64,000 nt of DNA, from the NCBI GenBank assembly GCA_020744425.1, contig JAGMUV010000015.1:744001-808000 (forward strand), given 5' to 3'. The DNA comes from Dactylonectria macrodidyma. Lineage: Eukaryota; Ascomycota; Sordariomycetes; Hypocreales; Nectriaceae. A program made the position numbers and the translations under genes. Each line of letters opens with the position of its first letter. Position 1 is the first letter of the stretch. Below are positions 57,301 through 64,000 of this stretch, piece after piece. The notes under the pieces are model-generated. The model saw nothing but the letters and a program-made list of their open reading frames with translations, was not told where the DNA came from and made no database searches.

Positions 57301-58060
57301 GATTGCGCGTGTGCTTTAATTACCACGAGATTCCCTTGCCGCCTTTTCCACCTCGTCCACCACGGCCAGCATCGCCATGTTCACCCGCGATACCTCCAAC
57401 GCCGCCGCGAACGTCGATGATAAGCGAGACAAGGAGGTCGGTGTCATTTTCGTCGACCGTGACGAACACGTTGCCTGCTCCACCGCCGTTGGCGCCGTTT
57501 GTGCCAAATCCACCGCTACCAATTGTCAGTCAAAGAGACGCGCCAGCATCTCATCAACAATGGGAGAAACTGACCTCCCACCATGGCCACCGTCCCCTCC
57601 GTTCCCCGCTGGGTGATTTTGTGTGGCATTGCGGCCGTTACGGCCTCGACCGCCGTCCTGGCCGTCTTCTCCCCGACCGCCATCGCCACCGTTGCCGCCC
57701 TTCGCGTTGAGGAGCATTTTCTCGTCTTTGCTGACCTTCCACGCCATCCCCGAATGCGCCCCATTTCCTTGGATCTGGACGACAGCCGGCTCATCAGGTG
57801 TGTAAAACAGTCCAACCCGTATGTCGGAGCCCGGCGAGCCGTTGGTCGGGTTTGTCGCGCTTCGGCCATCGAATCCGCCGTATCCGGGGTTGGCTAACAC
57901 GAGCAGCAACAGTCAGCGAGTTGGGTTTTATTTCTAAGGCAAGAACGAGTATTATTGATCACATACCTTGGACATGACGATCTCCCCAGTTGAAATCGTC
58001 AACCGGTGGGTCCCCCGTTTGCCCAGCGGTCAATATCATCTTCGTCCTGAGGGATTCCAT
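54374..58060 (-). CDS. 1100-aa protein with glycine-rich collagen-like N-terminus, DUF7932-like
   Basis: Seven exons (58060-57967, 57893-57575, 57515-57324, 57255-57154, 57097-56563, 56495-55110, 55048-54374) sum to exactly 1101 codons including the stop, and every junction has GT..AG ends. Residues about 30-245 are glycine-rich with Gly-Gly-X and Gly-X-Gly runs (GGNGGDGGRGEDGQDGGRG). A beta-type domain follows, with the loop DENQDGINEPGE (about 271-282), similar to calcium-binding DxNxDG loops. A central mixed domain is interrupted by an acidic insert at about 599-652 with 7- to 10-residue units ending in ES (PDVGES, DAEES, DTGES). The C-terminal 250 residues look helical. No signal peptide or membrane helix is seen. 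The layout recalls fungal proteins carrying DUF7932, from memory. Function is unknown. It is intact despite lying beside several broken genes. Confidence 0.85.
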
Positions 58061-59009
58061 GCTACTCAGATAGGACCTGATCAAATGTCAGTGAGCCAGA
58101 GGTGAGCGAAACGAGATCCAGGCCATGGTGGAGAATATTTATGCTTAAAAATATGATGTGGTGTGTCTAGTCTGGTTGCAACTTGGCGGCGTCTTAAGAA
58201 CTAACTTAGGACAAGTCTGGAACTCGTGAACTCGGGGAATGCTTCGCAGGCAGCCACCGAGGCATGGCATCTTCAGAAGCCGAATTAGATCACCGTCCAT
58301 TTTCAGCCGCAAGCCACTATTTGCGATGAAGTGGTGCAAGGCTCCAGCCTGACTTGGTTGCCAGTGACCCCGTCAGCTACCACATTCCGACACTGCAGCA
58401 GAGTCGGCACCACATTCTTGCCACGGAAAGCATAGAGCATCAATAGCGCGTCTTGTTTTGATCACTGATCTCCAAGTGGCCGCCTCAGACGCCTTCGTCC
58501 CACTGCCAAGCCTTAAGCCCAGCCCCAAGGCGCAAGCTAACTGCGACTCTAATACTAAATTATATATCCCAGAGACACCAGCGCCATTGACAAAGGACTA
58601 GCTATGCAATAGCCTAGTCTTGGCCCTTATTGTGTGCATGCTTATGATTGCCGGATGGAGTCAAGAAGGGTGGTTGATGTCACTTTTACTCCATGGCTGT
58701 GTTCTCTCTTACTCAAACCTTAGTCCACTGCCCCTTGGCTTATCCTTTAGGCTATGAGGGTTCAAACAATCGGGACACTCAGCTGAACTACGGATAGCTG
58801 TGCTCAGGCAGCCTAATAACACTCTTACTGTTAAGCTTTACCAAAAAAAAGCGGAGTCTTGGAAATAGTCACCGTGATAGCTGAGACAATTGACAAAAAG
58901 CAACGCCAGCATTTTGACGCTCTATGTCCAGACTAGACTGGGGCTGGACTCAATATCTCCTCTCACACCAAAATGTGATCTGCCAACATCGACAGCATTG
59001 ACGATCGAA
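58061..59009. other. Divergent intergenic region
   Basis: This 949-bp space separates two divergent genes. It has a short AT-rich patch near 58,545-58,570 and an A-run at 58,843. No gene is supported. The frame of the next gene is open upstream of its first ATG without a better start. Confidence 0.5.
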
Positions 59010-60200
59010 ATGCCTATTCGAAAGCCAGCCGTGAAGCACTCAAATGCACCAGTTGACCCACCACCGGCGTGGACAGACGACTATTCGTCTAGTTCACCAG
59101 TCCCGGAGGTATCCCAGGCCTTGAACACGGCGCCAGTACCGCTACCTGTGAAGTTTGACGGCGCCGGTGTGCCCGTTTCCAGCTCCCACAACCTCGACTA
59201 CTTTTACAACACCGCAGCATCTTTCTATGCAGATCATCCGAGCTCACCAGCACCCGTCGCTCAGTCTGCCAGCTCTGGAGACGGGCAAAACCTAGGACCT
59301 AGTGTTACCGATGTCTCTACTGGATCGATACGAGATGACGTGCCCCCAGGATACTACGAGAGCCTCCAACAGGGCCTAGACCCCTCAAGTTCGTCCGCAA
59401 CCCTTGTCCTCTGGCTGTTTCAGAAGACACAGCTCCACGTCCGGCCCGTCGCCGAGCGGTTCCACCTCGGCGCGGCCAACCATCAACCGCTGTACGCCGT
59501 AAAGGCCCAGCCAAGCATCCGGTCGCGCTCCGAGCTCAACACGCTCGCCGTACAGCGACGGCATCCGATTCGCGACGTCTGGTCCGGCGTTTGTACGGTA
59601 GACCTTGAGCCCATGCTAGAGCTGGCGCGCGGGGGCGCCTGGAGAGTGGCCACACTGACCCTCGATGCTGTGCCGCTGTGGCACAAGATCGTTCTCGGCC
59701 GAACCCTCGAGCAGTCGACTTTTGGCGGCCTCGGAAACAAACTTCGCCTCGTGTGGGGGGATAGAGCGTCGCTGGGGAAACTGGGCGATGCGTACGGGTT
59801 GTGGTGGGAGTCTGGCAAGGACGGCGGTACCCCAGAGGCCTTCTTCGTCTGCGAGGGCTGGTCGGGCTTCGACTCCAAAGCAGTCGGTATCGTAAAGGTC
59901 AAGACGCCGACCAAGAACCCAGAGGGTGGCTACGACGATCCTCGTCACTCTCCGCGAGACCTGGCTACCGTTTACTTCTGTTCCGACGGCAAGACGCCGC
60001 CACGGTTTGTGTGCGACGACACGAGAACGCACGGGAGGATGGACCTCGTTATGTCGGCGCTGATGACTGTCCTGGTGGTTGAGACGAGAAAGGCGTCGTT
60101 GGTGAAGGAGATGGGTCAGCTGCCGGCGTATGATTCCCTGCCGCAGTGGGATTCCAAGGTGGCGGAGAAGGGAGGCAAGGATGTTGACCTTGGCAAATAG
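59010..60200 (+). CDS. Uncharacterised fungal protein
   Basis: A single exon of 396 aa from the ATG at 59010 (MPIRKPAVKHSNAP). Residues 1-~140 are Pro/Ser-rich and probably disordered. The folded part (about 150-390) contains GYYESLQQGLDPSSS, ATLVLWLFQKTQLHVRPV, HPIRDVWSGVCTVDLEP, WHKIVLGRTLEQSTFGGLGN, EAFFVCEGWSGFDSKAVG and a conserved-looking end, TRTHGRMDLVMSALMTVLVVE. The mix of beta strands and short loops could fit a compact beta fold, such as a tubby/LURP-like barrel, but this is a guess. No signal peptide or membrane segment is seen. Third positions are strongly G/C-rich, unlike the neighbouring broken genes, which supports real coding. Confidence 0.8.
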   Translation: MPIRKPAVKHSNAPVDPPPAWTDDYSSSSPVPEVSQALNTAPVPLPVKFDGAGVPVSSSHNLDYFYNTAASFYADHPSSPAPVAQSASSGDGQNLGPSVTDVSTGSIRDDVPPGYYESLQQGLDPSSSSATLVLWLFQKTQLHVRPVAERFHLGAANHQPLYAVKAQPSIRSRSELNTLAVQRRHPIRDVWSGVCTVDLEPMLELARGGAWRVATLTLDAVPLWHKIVLGRTLEQSTFGGLGNKLRLVWGDRASLGKLGDAYGLWWESGKDGGTPEAFFVCEGWSGFDSKAVGIVKVKTPTKNPEGGYDDPRHSPRDLATVYFCSDGKTPPRFVCDDTRTHGRMDLVMSALMTVLVVETRKASLVKEMGQLPAYDSLPQWDSKVAEKGGKDVDLGK

Positions 60201-63200
60201 AGGAAGATGCCCGTTGGTCAATTGTTTCCTCTCTCTTTTGAGAAAAGGGACCGTTTGAAGCAGAAGTTGCGAGGTTGTGGGATGAGTGGAAGAGATGAGC
60301 GGGGGGGGGAGGAGACTGCTTGATGATGTATGGCGATCCGATCCAAGGCAGACAGCTATCCAAAGCAAGCTAAGGAAATACTAGCAATATTAGAACGATG
60401 CCACGGAGAATGAATTGGCGTGTTCAATCGATGACAAAACTTTCCGTTGCAATGTTTGAGTGTTTACCTTCAAAGGGTGACAGGTTAGAGGCCGTGTTAG
60501 TGACGCTTTGCTTCCCCCAAATATCACGAGCAATTGCAAGCGTTGCCACTTGGCGGTCCAGAATCAACAGCTCAGCTTTTCGAGAAAAAGTGCTGATTTT
60601 CCAGGATGTGAGCCCAAACATGGAGTTTCAACGAGTCCTTGTTGCTAGAATTAGCCACAACTCGTGGCTGGGGGAAGGGTGCAGCAAGGGGTCTCGCTTC
60701 CCGCTGGTGCTGGCGTTGGCTCTTGAGGGGAACATGATCGCGCCAGAAAAGTGAGATCTAGCTTTTTTACAATTGAATCGAGTGGCCGGATCGGAAGAGT
60801 GCCATCGAATTGCATCGACCTTGGTTCCCTCTGATCTGACCCGGGTGGTTTGGTGCAAAATAAATACCCGACGCCGCATTCACAGGTGCTGGTAGCATTA
60901 AAAGTATATCTCATCTACGCGTCGCGTCTCTCTGCTGAAACAGGTCACTGGAAACGCCCGGGGTCATGACACGTCGCCAAACAGAATCGCAGTCTCAAGT
61001 GGGCAACGCTTCTTGTGAGATTGTAACGCTGTGATAGCGAGGAGTTTTGGCCCAGGTTGTCTAACTTTGTATGCACGGAAGAGACCAAACAATTGACGTG
61101 AATTATTTGAAACTAATGAGTAGCGTGTCTTTGGTGTAGAATATGATTAAGTCGTGACATTGGCATTGGAGTTGACTGTAAAACTCACCTCAGTAAACGG
61201 ACATCGTCAATATGTAACGGAACAAACGTGCCTCTAGGCTGAGGAGAAATGAGAATATCGGGTTCCATAGACGAGAGACGCTTCTTTCAGTGGCAGGGAT
61301 GAATGAATAACAAACCATATATCAACATCTCAATCTGTCTAGTTCAATTAAGATGGTATGATATCCTTTCGGGACCGCTATATCTGTCGTCTAGGGTAGG
61401 TCTTGCGAAAATGCCCATTCACGGAGTCCGTCAATACAACTAGTCCACGCCAGCTTTCCGAAGGTGACTCTGAAGAAAATGAGACCATATGGTAAAATCG
61501 TGCTATTCATTTATACTCATCATTCTCATTTAAGCTTGATCGGATGCGGTTTGAGCTCAATGTTGCAACATTGATTTGATCTAAATGTCAGCGCGTACGT
61601 AGCCGTCATCGGCCTTCCAACACCGACCCAGCACTTGCCTTCTATAACAACTACCAACAAGTGCACCTTAAGATCTATTTGTTGAGAGCGCTTTGGGCGT
61701 CTAGGTTCTTGATTGTAAAGACCAAGTCGACCGAGGATATCGCGGGACGAGTGAAGTCCGAGACACCGGCGGCTCTCCAGGGGGTGGAGTCTCAGAAGGC
61801 CGCAAGGCCCCCCCACGTTGGCTCACACGGGACGGTGATGGGTGGGATTACCCTAGAGCTGAAGATGAACGAACGGATGGATGGAAGGACCGTGACCTCG
61901 AGGGAGGGAGTCAATTGACAGCCGCTGGAGGGAAAGCCAAGGACACGTGCTCATCCTAGCAGTTGAACGAATAGAGGTTAATGGAGGGCTAAATTTCCAT
62001 GACCCCCTTGTAGACCCTTGTCGATCCTCGTTGTCGGGCCCCCCGGTCCCTAGCTTGTTGACTATTTAACCAGCTGGAGGGCTCGACTAGTGTTGGAAAA
62101 GGCCTGAGTGAGCACCAGGATCTGGGACGGGGACACGTGCGCGTCTGGCCTCGAACTGGTGGATTTCGTATCTCGGTGTTGGTGGCGGGCCATGAGCTGT
62201 GACGTGCTTGGCAGATGGGTGGTGGAGGAGGTGGAGTGTGGAAAGATGGAAAGATGGGCCGCGATGGATAGATAAAGTGGAGGTCTGGGAAGATATGGAG
62301 GTGTGGAGGTTACGTAGATGAGGCGGAGGCTGAGCGAGGGGCGGGAGGGACGGTGTTGCTGACTTTACTGTGTCTGGAGTAGTTAGGCGATGGAGGAGAC
62401 TCGTCCGTTCTCTTATTCCATTTTCTGAGGATATCCCATCTGTACCAAGACAGCTACACGAGGTGAAGGCAGGGAAAATTGATGAGGGTTATGGCAGAAA
62501 GGCAAGTGGACAGAAGGCTCCATCGAGTCTTGTCTGAATTCGTCTGTCGGTGTGGCAAGTTGGGGTCATGATGGGTCTGTGCGAGGCTTGTTTTTCCAGG
62601 TTGGCCTGCCTTTATTTCGACGTCTAGGATAAGGGACAGAAGAGACTGGATTGCAAGCGTGTAAGAGGTTTTGATGCAACACATGATGAGGTGGGAGAGT
62701 GCGACTGCTTGTTAGAGCACCGGATGCCATGTGCCAGTAGCAGTACCTAAGAATGGAAGCCTCCTGCACGCGAGTCAAACGTCAAGCCCATCACACATGC
62801 GCCATGGTCCATTCCCACGTCTTTCCCTCTTGGATCAGCGCCGCTCATCAATCTCGAAGCCTGGAGCGCGCATGGAGCAAGAGATGGATCATGAACCAAG
62901 GTAGCCAAGCCAAGCTTCTTTTTTTGTTGGAGAAAGAGCCCACTCCAGAATCACTCCTGCCCCCCCCCTCCCACCCCTCAAGGCACGCCCCAAAACCATA
63001 CCCCTGCACCAGCGCACACCTGCCGTGTGAGCGCCGCACACTCAATCGACCACATGGGCGAATGCCCCACGCTGATTCGCCAGACAGCTTCGACAGCATC
63101 GGGGAGCACGCGACCATTTGCTCGATGATGCTTGGCCAGAGCAAGACGAACGTCCCCCTTGGGCCCTGGCGGGAACATTTACGCCCGTGGATTGGAGGGA

Positions 63201-64000
63201 AGGGCAGGAGCGGGTTGAGAAACTCTCATGCCTTTGAGTCCTTTGTGGCTTTCCATTTGGAGGGGGGAAGGTGCGGGAAGGAGACCTGGCATGTCCTTCC
63301 CTCGTGCTCGTGCTCGTGCTGATGGCCAAGCTCGTGCTTTGCTCTGTCCTGCTCCTCCTGCGCTAGGTATGGAGATAGCGTATGCATCTTCTTCTACTCT
63401 CTCCGGGGGGTGCTGCGAGGAGAGTGGTTGCTCTCGGGGCTCTCTCTGTTAATTCTTGACTCTTTTACCAATTTTAATACCTCCTTCACTGACTGCTGAG
63501 GTCGTCGTCTGCCATTGCATCCGGGGCATGTGAGACCCGAGACCAAGACTTGACAAGACAAGGCATCGCGGACGGAGCATCACGGACAAAGGTACCTATC
63601 TCATCCAGACTTCTCGTCCACTCCATCCATCTGCTTCTCTGCTCTACCTCGCCCCCTCCCGCACGTCATCTCTCGCCTTTGCCAAATTCCTGCTGGCGTC
63701 TGCCCTCGTGCTCGTGCTCTCCTCCGACTGGCAACGAGACGAGACGAGACGAAAAGAGAACGAGACCAAACCACACCAGACCAGATCAGACCTGGCATCC
63801 ATCACACCGAACCCTGTCACCGACGACGATCAAGCCAGCCCGTCTTGCCTCCATCTCGCTCTTCCCACAGGCTCCAGGCCTTCTTTATCTCTTCCCTCCC
63901 ACTTCCGCTCCCGCTTCCCCTGCCTCTGGATCGATGTGGGAAACGTGACTGGTTTCGGCTCTCAATTGCGTCCTCGTGACAACGGCTGCTTCGCATCACA
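60201..64000. other. 3.8-kb terminal stretch with no supported gene
   Basis: Open frames here stay below 190 codons and show no domain or intron-exon continuity. Seen in it: a G-run at 60,302, purine-rich GGA/GGT-type sequence at about 62,220-62,300, CT-rich and C-run segments near 62,960, and two GTGCTCGTGCTC hexamer-repeat patches (about 63,305 and 63,707). The last 400 bp are C/T-rich and have repeated GAGAC units, like the leader of a gene starting beyond the window. Confidence 0.5.

Noticed and set aside
58890..59009. 40-codon upstream extension of the 396-aa gene
   Set aside because: It would start at TTG; the first ATG is at 59010 and no upstream ATG is available in frame.

Overview
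The window is nuclear DNA from a filamentous ascomycete (Pezizomycotina). Sordariomycetes is my best guess, but nothing in the sequence proves the class. The evidence is short spliceosomal introns with GT..AG ends in most genes, a Zn2Cys6 transcription factor with a DUF3468-like body, fungus-specific families such as DUF1765, GC-rich third codon positions, and several relics that look damaged by repeat-induced point mutation (RIP). I saw no tRNA, rRNA, CRISPR array or bacterial operon structure. All exon boundaries were placed by hand from splice signals and reading-frame continuity.

The left part (1 to about 44.5 kb) is mostly ordinary single-copy housekeeping genes with generous intergenic spaces. 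It holds: the last codons of an unknown gene; VPS26 (retromer) divergent from RPL9 (60S protein L9) across a promoter carrying CACGTG palindromes; a Cys-rich single-pass membrane protein; VMA13 (V-ATPase subunit H); GCV1 (mitochondrial aminomethyltransferase); PPN1 (vacuolar endopolyphosphatase); a kelch-repeat membrane protein; a Zn2Cys6 transcription factor; PUT2 (mitochondrial P5C dehydrogenase); and a PhoD-like phosphatase. A 7.5 kb gene desert follows (30.2 to 37.8 kb). After it come a 1218-aa DUF1765 protein, a GFA/CENP-V zinc enzyme and a BTB/POZ protein.

The segment from 44.5 to 58 kb is different in character. It contains two copies of a palindromic AT-rich element (44.86 and 49.37 kb), at least four genes broken by in-frame stops and frame changes (45.3, 46.2-48.0, 48.7-49.4 and 50.4-52.7 kb), a 14-bp minisatellite and a long C-tract. 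It ends with an intact seven-exon gene for a 1100-aa protein. That protein has a glycine-rich collagen-like N-terminus, a calcium-loop-like motif and an acidic repeat insert. This accessory island is the most interesting part of the window.

Beyond it lie an uncharacterised 396-aa gene and 3.8 kb with no supported gene. Several genes point to vacuole and endosome function (VPS26, VMA13, PPN1) or to mitochondrial amino-acid catabolism (GCV1, PUT2). They are separate transcription units, and I see no evidence of a functional cluster.
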